From Kitasatospora cinereorecta (GTDB lineage Bacteria; Actinomycetota; Actinomycetes; Streptomycetales; Streptomycetaceae): 64,000 nt of DNA. How positions within the stretch are numbered: the first letter of the stretch is position 1; every line of letters starts with the position of its first letter. The translations under genes and the position numbers were made by a program. The notes below the pieces were generated by a model. The model did no database searches and was not told the origin of the DNA. It was given only the letters and a program-made list of their open reading frames with translations. Of this stretch, positions 16,446 to 24,335 are shown piece by piece. The stretch covers positions 1-64,000 of the forward strand of contig NZ_JAMZDX010000002.1 of the NCBI RefSeq assembly GCF_024172095.1, read 5' to 3'.

Positions 16446-17876
16446 GTGACCGACTTGCACGAGCTCACCGCGGTGGAACAGGCCGCCGCGGTCCGGTCGG
16501 GCGCGGTGTCGCCCGTCGAGCTCACCGAGCACTACCTCAGCCGGATCGACCGGCTGGACGCGACTGTCGGCGCCTACACCACCGTGATGGCGGAGCAGGC
16601 ACTGGCGGCCGCGGCCCGGGCCGAGCGGGAGGCCGCCGCCGCCCGCCGGGACGGCACCGCGCTGCCCCCGCTGCACGGGGTCACCGTCGCGGTCAAGGAC
16701 CTGGTCCAGGTCGAGGACGTGCGCTGGACCCTCGGCTCCAAGGTCCACACCGACCAGGTCGCCGACGCCGACGACCACGTGGTCACCCGGCTGCGCGAGG
16801 CCGGCACGGTGCTGATCGGCAAGACCAACACCCCCGAGTTCGCCCTGCCCTGCTACACCGAGAACGAGATCGGCCCGCCCACCCGCAACCCGTGGGACCT
16901 GGACCGCTCGCCCGGCGGCTCCAGCGGCGGCTCCGCTGCCGCGGTCGCCGCCGGACTGGCCGCGCTCGCCCACGGCACCGACGCCGGCGGCTCGATCCGC
17001 ATCCCGGCCTCCGCCTGCGGCCTGGTCGGCCTCAAGCCCAGCCGCGGCCGGATCAGCAACGGCCCGCTCGACCACGACATCACCGGCCTGTCGGTGCACG
17101 GCCCGCTCGCCCGGACCGTCGCCGACGCCGCCGCCCTGCTGGACGCGATGGCCGGCGTGATGCCCGGCGACGCGTACACCGCGCCCGCCCTGCCGCACGG
17201 CGAGACCTTCCTCGACCAGGCCGGCCGCGACCCCGGCACGCTGCGGATCGCCGCCCTGCCCGGCCCGATGGTGCCCGGCGCCGTCCTGCACCCCGACTGC
17301 GCCGAGGCGTACCGGCGGGCGACCGCTCTGCTGGAGGCGGCCGGGCACACCGTCACCGAGATCGAGATGCCGCCCGACCCGGACCTGGTGGACACCTTCC
17401 AGCTGGTCTGGTCGGTGGCCGCGGCCGGCCGCCAGGTCGAGGAGGAGGAAGAGCCGCTGCTCACCCCCTTCACCCGCCACCTGCGCGAGCGCGGCCGCAC
17501 CACCGGCGGCCTCGACCTGGCCGGGGGCCTCGCCGCCTTCCGCGGCGTCGGCCAGCTCTTCGCCGACCTGTTCTTCTCGGCGTACGACGCGGTGCTCACC
17601 CCGACCCTGGCCCAGCCGCCGGCGCTGACCGGCGCGTTCTGCACCGGCGACCCGGCGGCCGACTACGCGGCGATGTCGAACTTCATGCCGTACACCCCGC
17701 TGTACAACATCACCGGCCTGCCGGCGGTCTCGCTGCCGCTGCACTGGAACGCCGAGGGCCTGCCGATCGGCGTCATGCTCGGCACCCGCTACGGCGACGA
17801 GGCGACCCTGATCGTGCTCGCCGCCCAGCTGGAGGCCGCGGCCGGACCGTCCGACCGCCGCCCGGGTCTGTGGTGA
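16446..17876 (+). CDS. amidase (amidase-signature family)
   Basis: A 476-residue amidase-signature hydrolase with all three catalytic residues visible: Lys84 (VAVKDLV), cis-Ser159 (PGGSSGGS) and nucleophile Ser183 (TDAGGSIRIPAS). Their spacings of 75 and 24 are as in the family. Such enzymes hydrolyse or transfer carboxamides, sometimes acting as amide-forming or N-deacylating enzymes in biosynthesis. As the last gene of the operon beginning at 10201, it could trim or form an amide in the product. GTG start 3 bp after the previous stop, with AAGGAGAG upstream. No signal peptide. Confidence 0.88.
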   Translation: MTDLHELTAVEQAAAVRSGAVSPVELTEHYLSRIDRLDATVGAYTTVMAEQALAAAARAEREAAAARRDGTALPPLHGVTVAVKDLVQVEDVRWTLGSKVHTDQVADADDHVVTRLREAGTVLIGKTNTPEFALPCYTENEIGPPTRNPWDLDRSPGGSSGGSAAAVAAGLAALAHGTDAGGSIRIPASACGLVGLKPSRGRISNGPLDHDITGLSVHGPLARTVADAAALLDAMAGVMPGDAYTAPALPHGETFLDQAGRDPGTLRIAALPGPMVPGAVLHPDCAEAYRRATALLEAAGHTVTEIEMPPDPDLVDTFQLVWSVAAAGRQVEEEEEPLLTPFTRHLRERGRTTGGLDLAGGLAAFRGVGQLFADLFFSAYDAVLTPTLAQPPALTGAFCTGDPAADYAAMSNFMPYTPLYNITGLPAVSLPLHWNAEGLPIGVMLGTRYGDEATLIVLAAQLEAAAGPSDRRPGLW

Positions 17877-17901
17877 CCCGGAGCGGCGACCGGACGGGGA
17901 G

Positions 17902-19617
17902 TCAGCGGCACTGACCGCTGCGCGGGCCGTCCACCACGGCGGCGACCAGGACCGGCGCCGGGACGTTCCCCGCGCAGCGCAGCGGGCCGGTGACCCGGAG
18001 GGCGGAGAACACGACACCCCCCGTGTTGTCCTCCGCGGTCACCGGCCCGTGCACGGTGCTCCCGGCGCAGTCCGCCGGGTCGCCGGCCGGGCCGGACTGC
18101 ACCGCCCCGACCGTGCGGCGCAGGGTCAGCGGGCCGGTGAGATCGCCCCCGCAGATCCGCACCGCGAGCGCACCATCGGCGGTGAGCGGACCGGTGACCG
18201 AGGCCCCGGTGACGGCCAGCGCGCCGCCGGCCCGCACGGTGACCGGGCCCTCCTGCCGGGCGCCGGGCGCCAGGCACAGCGCCTCGCCCGGGTCCACCGT
18301 CAGCGGGCCGCGGTGGACGCCGGTGGTGCACGGCGCGCTGAACCCGACCGTCGGCGCGGCCGGCTCGGCGGTGGTGCTCGGCGTGAACAGCGCGTCGCCG
18401 CCGTAGCGGGCGGTGATCGCATGGGCGCCCGGGCGCAGCGCGGCGGTGGTGAACGCGGCCCGGCCGCCGGCCAGCGGGACGGTGGCGAGTTCGTCCGCCC
18501 CGTCGAGGAAGGTGACCGTGCCGCCCGGCGTGCCGACCGGCGCGGCCGGGACGACCGCCGCGGTCAGGGTGACCGGGTGGCCGAACAGCGGCCGGTCGGT
18601 GTCCGCGGTGACGTCGACCCCGGTGTCGTACCGGAAGGAGACCACCGCGCGGCCGTCGCCGTGGTGGACGCCCTGGAGCAGGACGGCGTCCGCGGTGCCC
18701 GGCGCCGCGTAGCCGCTGCCACCGCCGCCGCCCGCGCCGTACAGGTTGCCCGGGTTGCCGCCGCCGGAGCCGCCCCCGCCGCCGAACCAGCCGCCGCCCC
18801 CGCCTCCGCCGCCGTTGCCGCCACGGGCCCCGTTGCCGCCGGTACCGCCGCTGCCCGGCTCGGGCAGGCCGGTCCACTGGTCGGTGCCGCTGCCGGCGCC
18901 GCCCGGACCGCCGAGCGCCGAGTTGGGGCTGCCGGTGCCGGGCGCGGACTGGCTCCCGCCGCCGCCGGCCACCCCGGAACCGTCCGGGCCGCCGCCCTGG
19001 CCGCCCGGCTCGCCGGCCGGCCCGCCGCCGTTGCCGCCGCGCAGCAGCGGACCGCCGTTGCCGGCGCCCCCGCCGCCGCCCGCCACCAGCACCCGCTCCA
19101 TCGGCCCGAACGTGCCGGTGCGCAGGTCGGTGCCGCCGCCGCCGGAACCGCCGCCCCCGTGCGCCCCGCCGCCGCCCGGCCCGTGGCCGGTGCCGCCCGG
19201 CCGGGCGAACTCGCCGTGCCGGGAGGTGCCGGAGCTGCCCGCCTGGCCGACGGTCAGCTGCAGCACCTGCCCGGGCCGTACGGCCAGCCGCGCCCGGGTC
19301 TCGCCGCCGAGCCCGCCCGGCGCCCCGTCGTTCGGCGGGTTGGGCAGGACGTACCCGGCGGCGCTGCCGCCCTCGGCGCCGAACAGGTCGACGCCGACCT
19401 CGCTGACCCCGTCCGGCACCGTGAAGGTGTCGGTGCCCACCGCCGTGTAGGTGCAGGTGGCCGGGGCGGCGGCGAGGACGCCCCCGGCCCCGCAGGGCGA
19501 GGGCGGGCCGGCCGGGGCGGCGGCCGCGGTGAACGGCGCGACGGCGGCAGCGAGCAGGCCGGTCGCGCCGACCACGGCGGTGGTGACCGGGCCGTGCGGC
19601 TTCCGGGGACGGTTCAT
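17902..19617 (-). CDS. secreted glycine-rich protein with Ig-like and repeat C-terminal parts
   Basis: A 571-residue predicted secreted protein. Residues 1 to ~38 look like a signal peptide (VTTAVVGATGLLAAAVAPFTAAAAPA). A receptor-binding-like beta segment follows (CTYTAVGTDTFTVPDGV). About 200 residues are then extremely Gly-rich (GGGG runs with GGPGGAG units), then an Ig-like bacterial repeat (VTLTAAVVPAAPVGTPGGTV). The C-terminal ~150 residues hold spaced GPLTV/GPVTV/GPLTL units and several Cys that could form a beta-helix. The Gly-rich part resembles animal ALK-type glycine-rich domains found in some Streptomyces surface proteins. Function unknown; converges on the amidase with 25 bp between stops. 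Confidence 0.72.
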   Translation of the reverse strand: MNRPRKPHGPVTTAVVGATGLLAAAVAPFTAAAAPAGPPSPCGAGGVLAAAPATCTYTAVGTDTFTVPDGVSEVGVDLFGAEGGSAAGYVLPNPPNDGAPGGLGGETRARLAVRPGQVLQLTVGQAGSSGTSRHGEFARPGGTGHGPGGGGAHGGGGSGGGGTDLRTGTFGPMERVLVAGGGGGAGNGGPLLRGGNGGGPAGEPGGQGGGPDGSGVAGGGGSQSAPGTGSPNSALGGPGGAGSGTDQWTGLPEPGSGGTGGNGARGGNGGGGGGGGWFGGGGGSGGGNPGNLYGAGGGGGSGYAAPGTADAVLLQGVHHGDGRAVVSFRYDTGVDVTADTDRPLFGHPVTLTAAVVPAAPVGTPGGTVTFLDGADELATVPLAGGRAAFTTAALRPGAHAITARYGGDALFTPSTTAEPAAPTVGFSAPCTTGVHRGPLTVDPGEALCLAPGARQEGPVTVRAGGALAVTGASVTGPLTADGALAVRICGGDLTGPLTLRRTVGAVQSGPAGDPADCAGSTVHGPVTAEDNTGGVVFSALRVTGPLRCAGNVPAPVLVAAVVDGPRSGQCR

Positions 19618-19682
19618 GGGGTGCCTCTCAGATGGTGCAGGTGCGGGGTGCGGACGTGGGGGACGGGGGCGGGCAGCGGGGC

Positions 19683-20738
19683 TCAGACGCCGTCGTCGGC
19701 GCAGAGCGCCCAGGCGTCGGTGGAGGTGTTCGGCGAGGAGGCCCCGCCGGAGTGGCCCCAGGCCGTCCAGTACGCGGCCGTGGTGGTGCCGTCGCCGACC
19801 GGGCTGCCACCGGAGTCGCTCGGGAAGCTGCCCTTCAGGTGGTCGCCGCCGGAGCCGGGCGTGGTGAAGTCGGTGCCGGTGACACCGCCCCCGCTGATCG
19901 CCGCGCCGCCGCTGATCAGCTTGCCGTCGCCGCCGCCGCAGCCCACCGTCGCGGTCTGGCCCGCCGTCGCCGAGGTCGGGCCGGCCACCTCGGTGAACCG
20001 GACCTTCACCGTGACCCCGCTGACGTCCAGGTTGTCGCCGGAGCAGACGGCGTACACGAAGGTCTGGTTGCCGGTGCCGCCACCGCCGCCGTTCCAGCCG
20101 ACGGCGGCCCAGGAGTCCGGATTCGTCTCGCCGTTGGCGGCGGCCTTCTGCCCGTAGTCGTGGCCCGCGTTGTTGAACGTCGGGTAGCTCGCGATCGGCT
20201 TGAGGCTGCCGACGTCCGCCGGGGTGGTCCGGGCGCCGCCGCCGAGCAGCCGGGTGCCGGCCGGGCAGGTCGCCACCACCAGGGCGACGGTGGCGGCGCT
20301 GCTCGGTCCGGCGACCTTGTTCATCACCACCTGGGTGTGGGTGATGACGTTGCTGGTGAGGCACATCGCGTACGGCGTGCTGGAGAACGAGGCGTTGACC
20401 GCGCCGCCGCTGCCGCCGATGCCGAGCCAGTGCGTCACGTCGGTGCCGACCACCCCGGTGGAGCCGGTGTACTCGGTGCTGCCGTCCGGACTGGGCGAGG
20501 TGCCGTTGATGTGGTTGCCGTTGGACGACATGCCGGTGCCGATCGCCTGGTCGATGCCGCCGCCCGCGACCAGGCCGCTGCCGCAGTCCGCGTGGGTGGA
20601 GATCTCGGCGAAGGTGCCGGACGGACCCGCCGTGGCTCCGGGGGTCTTCACCGTCACCGCCACCGAGTTGGCGTACGCCGTCCCCGGCAGCGCCAGGACC
20701 AGCGCCGCGGACAGGACCAGCAGGGATCGCGCTCTCAT
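19683..20738 (-). CDS. secreted protein of unknown function with internal Cys/Gly repeats
   Basis: A 351-residue predicted exported protein with a clear signal peptide (RSLLVLSAALVLALPGTAYA, cleavage near residue 23). The mature part contains three related ~100-residue units, each with a Cys-Gly-x-Gly-x-Leu/Ile-x-Gly-Gly-Gly type start (CGSGLVAGGG, CPAGTRLLGGG, CGGGDGKLISGGG) and ending near a Tyr/Trp-Ala-x-Cys. I do not recognise the family. It is followed after 65 bp by the Gly-rich secreted protein on the same strand, and the two probably form a cell-surface operon. Start ATG at 20738 after GAAGGAG. Confidence 0.72.
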   Translation of the reverse strand: MRARSLLVLSAALVLALPGTAYANSVAVTVKTPGATAGPSGTFAEISTHADCGSGLVAGGGIDQAIGTGMSSNGNHINGTSPSPDGSTEYTGSTGVVGTDVTHWLGIGGSGGAVNASFSSTPYAMCLTSNVITHTQVVMNKVAGPSSAATVALVVATCPAGTRLLGGGARTTPADVGSLKPIASYPTFNNAGHDYGQKAAANGETNPDSWAAVGWNGGGGGTGNQTFVYAVCSGDNLDVSGVTVKVRFTEVAGPTSATAGQTATVGCGGGDGKLISGGAAISGGGVTGTDFTTPGSGGDHLKGSFPSDSGGSPVGDGTTTAAYWTAWGHSGGASSPNTSTDAWALCADDGV

Positions 20739-21062
20739 CGGACTCCTTCAATCACCGTGGGTGGAACAGCGGTGACATCCTTGGGGCGCCGCCCACGGCC
20801 CGGGAACTGGTCGCCCGTACGACGCCGGCGGCCCCGTTCTGGGCGATCACCCAGGAGTCCGGGCGGCGCCGGGCCCGTTCGCAGACGGTCCGCACACAGC
20901 GTCCGCGCACCCGGTCCGCGAGGAGCCGGCCGTCGCCGAACGGGTGAGTACGCGCATGCCTACGGCCTGGTGTGGCACACGAGGACGGAGTGAACCGGTC
21001 GAATAGTGTGACCACCCCGTCCGCCCGGCGGGTGGCGAACGGGACCGTCGACGGGAGTACAC
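20739..21062. promoter_or_regulatory. 324-bp divergent intergenic region
   Basis: Lies between the secreted-protein operon (leftward) and an APC permease (rightward), so it should carry both promoters. It has several short GC-rich inverted segments but no strong hairpin and no recognisable riboswitch fold by eye. An 87-codon leftward frame exists (stop near 20752), but it has no homology-like features and a weak start. I see nothing else in it. Confidence 0.4.
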
Positions 21063-23024
21063 GTGGTCAGCTCTGTCCCCGCCGGTCGACTGCCCGCGCG
21101 GCAGCGGTTCCGCGCCTGGATGCTCGAGGGCCTGGCCGACATGGCCAAGCAGCACCCCGGACCGCACGCCCAGACCCCCGTCGAGCACCCGGGCCAGCGC
21201 TGGTGGCGGGTGATGTGCCTGACCGGCCTCGACTACTTCTCCACCCTCGGCTACCAGCCCGGCATCGCCGCCCTCGCGGCCGGCCTGCTCTCCCCGGTGG
21301 CCACCATCGTGCTGGTCCTGGTCACCCTGCTCGGCGCCCTCCCGGTCTATCGCCGGGTCGCCCACGAGAGCCCGCACGGCGAGGGTTCGATCGCCATGCT
21401 GGAGCGGCTGCTCTCGTTCTGGAAGGGCAAGCTGTTCGTCCTGGCGCTGCTCGGCTTCGCCGCCACCGACTTCATGATCACCATCACCCTGTCCGCCGCC
21501 GACGCCACCGCGCACATGGTCGAGAACCCGCACCTGAACAGCGTCCTCGGCGGCCGACAGGTGCTGATCACCCTGCTGCTGGTCGCCCTGCTCGGCGCCG
21601 TCTTCCTCAAGGGCTTCGGCGAGGCGATCGGCCTGGCCGTCGTCCTGGTCGCCGTCTACCTCGCGCTCAACGTGGTCGTGGTCGCCGTCGGCCTCTGGCA
21701 CGTGGCCACCGACCCCGGGCTGATCAGCGACTGGGCCGACGCGCTCACCGCCGAACACGGCAACCCGATCGCCATGATCGGCGTCGCCCTGATCGTCTTC
21801 CCCAAGCTCGCGCTCGGCCTCTCCGGCTTCGAGACCGGCGTCGCCGTCATGCCCCACATCGAGGGCGACCCGGACGACACCGAGGCCAACCCGGTCGGCC
21901 GGATCCGCGGCGCCCGCAAACTGCTCACCACCGCCGCCGCGATCATGAGCGTCTTCCTCATCACCACCAGCTTCATCACCACGCTGCTCATCCCCCCGGC
22001 CCAGTTCGAGCCCGGCGGCCAGGCCAACGGCCGCGCCCTCGCCTACCTCGCCCACCAGTACCTCGGCGGCGCCTTCGGCAGCGTCTACGACCTCTCCACC
22101 ATCCTCATCCTGTGGTTCGCCGGCGCCTCCGCGATGGCCGGGCTGCTCAACCTGATGCCCCGCTACCTGCCCCGCTACGGCATGGCCCCGCACTGGGCGC
22201 GCGCCGTCCGGCCCATGGTGCTCGTCCTCACCGCCATCGCCTTCCTGGTCACCTGGATCTTCGACGCCAGCGTCGACGCCCAGGGCGGCGCGTACGCCAC
22301 CGGCGTCCTGGTCCTGATCACCTCCGCCGCCATCGCCGTCACCATCGCCGCCCACGCCGCCCGGCAGCGGAACTGGACCATCGGCTTCGGACTGATCGCC
22401 GCCGTCTTCCTCTACACCACCGCCGTGAACATCTCCGAGCGGCCCGACGGCGTCAAGATCGGCGCCTGCTTCATCGCCGGCATCATCCTGATCTCGCTGC
22501 TCTCCCGGCTCGCCCGCGCCTTCGAACTGCGGGTCACCTCCGTCGAACTCGACGACGTCGCCGCCCGCTTCGTCCGCGACACCGCGCACCGCACCATCCG
22601 CTTCATCGCCAACGAACCCAACGGCCGCGACCTCGCCGAGTACCGCGACAAGGTCAACCAGATCCGCGCCGACAACGACATCCCGGTCGAGGACGACCTG
22701 GTCTTCGTCGAGGTCACCGTCCTCGACCCGTCCGACTTCGAGGCCAAGCTCACCGTCCAGGGCGAGGTGCTGCACGACCGGTACCGGGTGCTCACCCTCC
22801 AGCACTCCAGCGTCCCCAACGCGCTCGCCGCACTGCTGCTGCACGTCCGCGACGTCACCGGGCAGAAGCCGCACATCTACTTCGAATGGACCGAGGGCAA
22901 CCCCTTTGCCCAGCTGCTCCGGTTCTTCCTCTTCGGCCAGGGCGAGGTCGCGCCGGTCACCCGCGAGGTGCTCCGCGAGGCCGAGACCGACCGGAGCCGA
23001 CGCCCCCGCGTCCACGTCGGCTGA
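21063..23024 (+). CDS. APC-superfamily permease with cytoplasmic C-terminal domain
   Basis: A 653-residue membrane transporter. About 12 hydrophobic helices occupy residues ~45 to 490, beginning with [15 protein letters not shown], the APC helix-1 motif. About 150 hydrophilic residues follow, with [15 protein letters not shown] and the HYRVLTL/HIYFEW-type beta segments. That layout is like the KUP/KimA-type or amino acid-type permeases with a regulatory C-terminus. The substrate cannot be assigned; potassium or an amino acid is possible. The GTG at 21063 is the first start giving the conserved N-terminus. A related type of permease occurs at 57288-59324. Confidence 0.78.
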   Translation: MVSSVPAGRLPARQRFRAWMLEGLADMAKQHPGPHAQTPVEHPGQRWWRVMCLTGLDYFSTLGYQPGIAALAAGLLSPVATIVLVLVTLLGALPVYRRVAHESPHGEGSIAMLERLLSFWKGKLFVLALLGFAATDFMITITLSAADATAHMVENPHLNSVLGGRQVLITLLLVALLGAVFLKGFGEAIGLAVVLVAVYLALNVVVVAVGLWHVATDPGLISDWADALTAEHGNPIAMIGVALIVFPKLALGLSGFETGVAVMPHIEGDPDDTEANPVGRIRGARKLLTTAAAIMSVFLITTSFITTLLIPPAQFEPGGQANGRALAYLAHQYLGGAFGSVYDLSTILILWFAGASAMAGLLNLMPRYLPRYGMAPHWARAVRPMVLVLTAIAFLVTWIFDASVDAQGGAYATGVLVLITSAAIAVTIAAHAARQRNWTIGFGLIAAVFLYTTAVNISERPDGVKIGACFIAGIILISLLSRLARAFELRVTSVELDDVAARFVRDTAHRTIRFIANEPNGRDLAEYRDKVNQIRADNDIPVEDDLVFVEVTVLDPSDFEAKLTVQGEVLHDRYRVLTLQHSSVPNALAALLLHVRDVTGQKPHIYFEWTEGNPFAQLLRFFLFGQGEVAPVTREVLREAETDRSRRPRVHVG

Positions 23025-23104
23025 GCGGACCGCCCGGGCGAGGCGCACGATGGAGTCGGTGCCCGAACCACCCCGAACCACCGGTCGGCGCGAGGAGGCC
23101 CCCC

Positions 23105-23392
23105 ATGGCCCGGCTCCACCAGTTCCACCGCGACCTCGGCGACCACTCCGTCACCGTGACCGTCCGCGAAGGCGTCACCACCGAGGCGATGCTCCTGGTC
23201 GACGGCAGGGAAGTCGGCCTCCAGCGCTTCCACGGCCACGGCCTCCAGTACGCCGAACTCAGCGGCGAACTCCCCGACGAACCGGCCCGCCCCTTCACCG
23301 TCCACTTCGACCGCGGACCGCAGGAGGACCCCGCCCTGCGCTGCAGCCTCGACCTCGAAGGCCACCGCTGGCCCCTGCCCGAAAGCCCCTGA
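23105..23392 (+). CDS. small hypothetical protein, 95 aa
   Basis: A 95-residue soluble protein of unknown function (MARLHQFHRDLGDHSVTVTV start). It is predicted as alternating beta strands (VTVREGVTTEAMLLVDGREV, FTVHFDRG) and rich in His and acidic residues. An AGGAGG ribosome-binding site directly precedes the ATG, and codon use is normal, so it is likely real. It follows the permease by 80 bp on the same strand and might be cotranscribed. No family recognised. Confidence 0.6.
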   Translation: MARLHQFHRDLGDHSVTVTVREGVTTEAMLLVDGREVGLQRFHGHGLQYAELSGELPDEPARPFTVHFDRGPQEDPALRCSLDLEGHRWPLPESP

Positions 23393-23544
23393 GGCCCGTA
23401 TCCCGTCAGGGCGCTCCCGTCAGGGCCGCGTACGGATGTCGCGCCGCAGCATCAGGAGACTGTCAACAACCTCCGCACGCCCCCTCGCATCGGATTTCCT
23501 GGGGGGCCGGACAAGCTCTCACCTCGTCGAGGAGTGGATCGGAG

Positions 23545-24081
23545 ATGGACGCGTACCTGCCCGACGGTCGCACCGAGCGCCGCGTGGTGGTCGGACTCAG
23601 CGGATCACTTGGCAGCCTCGCCGCCCTCCACCGCGCCGTCGCCGAGGCCCGCCGCACCGACACCCCCGTCCTCGCCGTCCACGCCTGGGAGCCGCCCGGC
23701 GGCGAGATCGGCTACCGCCGCTCACCCTGCCCGCCGCTGCTCGCCGCCGTCCGCGCCCAAGCCGCCGAGCGCCTCGCCACCGCCCTCGACGACGCCTTCG
23801 GCGGCACCGACCCCGGCGTCCGCCTGCAGACCCTGCTGGTCCGCGGCGAGCCCGGCCGCGCCCTCGTCGCCGCCGCCGAACACCCCGACGACCTCCTCGT
23901 CCTCGGCGCCGGCGGGTCGCTCCTCCACCGCGGCCTGCGCCCCTCCGTCACCGGCCACTGCCTCCGCCACGCCGCCTGCCCGGTCCTCACCGTCCCCCGG
24001 CCCGCCCTCCAACGCGACCTCCAGGCCCTCCACCGCCGCAACCGCTGGCACCTCCCCGCCCACCCCCTCCCCACCCGCTGA
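23545..24081 (+). CDS. universal stress protein (UspA fold)
   Basis: A 178-residue single-domain UspA-like protein. The N-terminal strand and loop RRVVVGLSGSLGSLAAL and the C-terminal DDLLVLGAGGS...TGHCLRHAACPVLTV region correspond to the nucleotide-binding Usp fold with the G-x2-G-x9-G(S/T) pattern. These proteins help cells survive dormancy and oxidative or metabolic stress. A Pro/Arg-rich tail of ~25 residues follows the domain. The ATG at 23545 follows GGAG. It is isolated, with ~150 bp upstream and ~250 bp downstream without genes. Confidence 0.8.
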   Translation: MDAYLPDGRTERRVVVGLSGSLGSLAALHRAVAEARRTDTPVLAVHAWEPPGGEIGYRRSPCPPLLAAVRAQAAERLATALDDAFGGTDPGVRLQTLLVRGEPGRALVAAAEHPDDLLVLGAGGSLLHRGLRPSVTGHCLRHAACPVLTVPRPALQRDLQALHRRNRWHLPAHPLPTR

Positions 24082-24274
24082 CGGACCGCTCCGGACCTGC
24101 GGCAGCCAGACGGTCGGCACCCGCGGAGAAGGGTGAACACGCCGCCGTGGGCGGCCCCGGGCCGGGCGTACTGTCCGTTGACCACCCCGTTGCCGCGGGC
24201 GGCCCAGGGTGGTCGGCGGGGTGGGGGAATTCGGGATTCGTGACGGTGTTCATGCATGTGGGGGCGGTGGAGTG

Positions 24275-24286
24275 GGAGGATCCTCC
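24275..24286. promoter_or_regulatory. perfect 12-bp palindrome upstream of the molybdenum hydroxylase operon
   Basis: GGAGGATCCTCC is a perfect palindrome 50 bp before the ATG at 24336, inside a 254-bp gene-free stretch (24082-24335). It could be an operator for the downstream two-gene operon. No further promoter element is clear. Confidence 0.35.
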
Positions 24287-24335
24287 AAGGTGCGGGGGTG
24301 GCGGTAGGGCTGCCCCGGGGCGGGAGGGGTGGGCG

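Noticed and set aside
18700..19250. Gly-rich DNA as a possible CRISPR or minisatellite array
   Set aside because: The repeats follow codons for GG-rich protein, vary in unit length and lie in a coding frame with a signal peptide.
20752..21015. 87-codon leftward frame in the gap before the APC permease
   Set aside because: Weak start, no motif and Arg-rich composition; it covers the region that should hold two promoters.
21063..23024. c-di-AMP riboswitch upstream of the permease genes
   Set aside because: KimA-type genes can be riboswitch-controlled elsewhere, but I could not recognise the fold before either 21063 or 57288.
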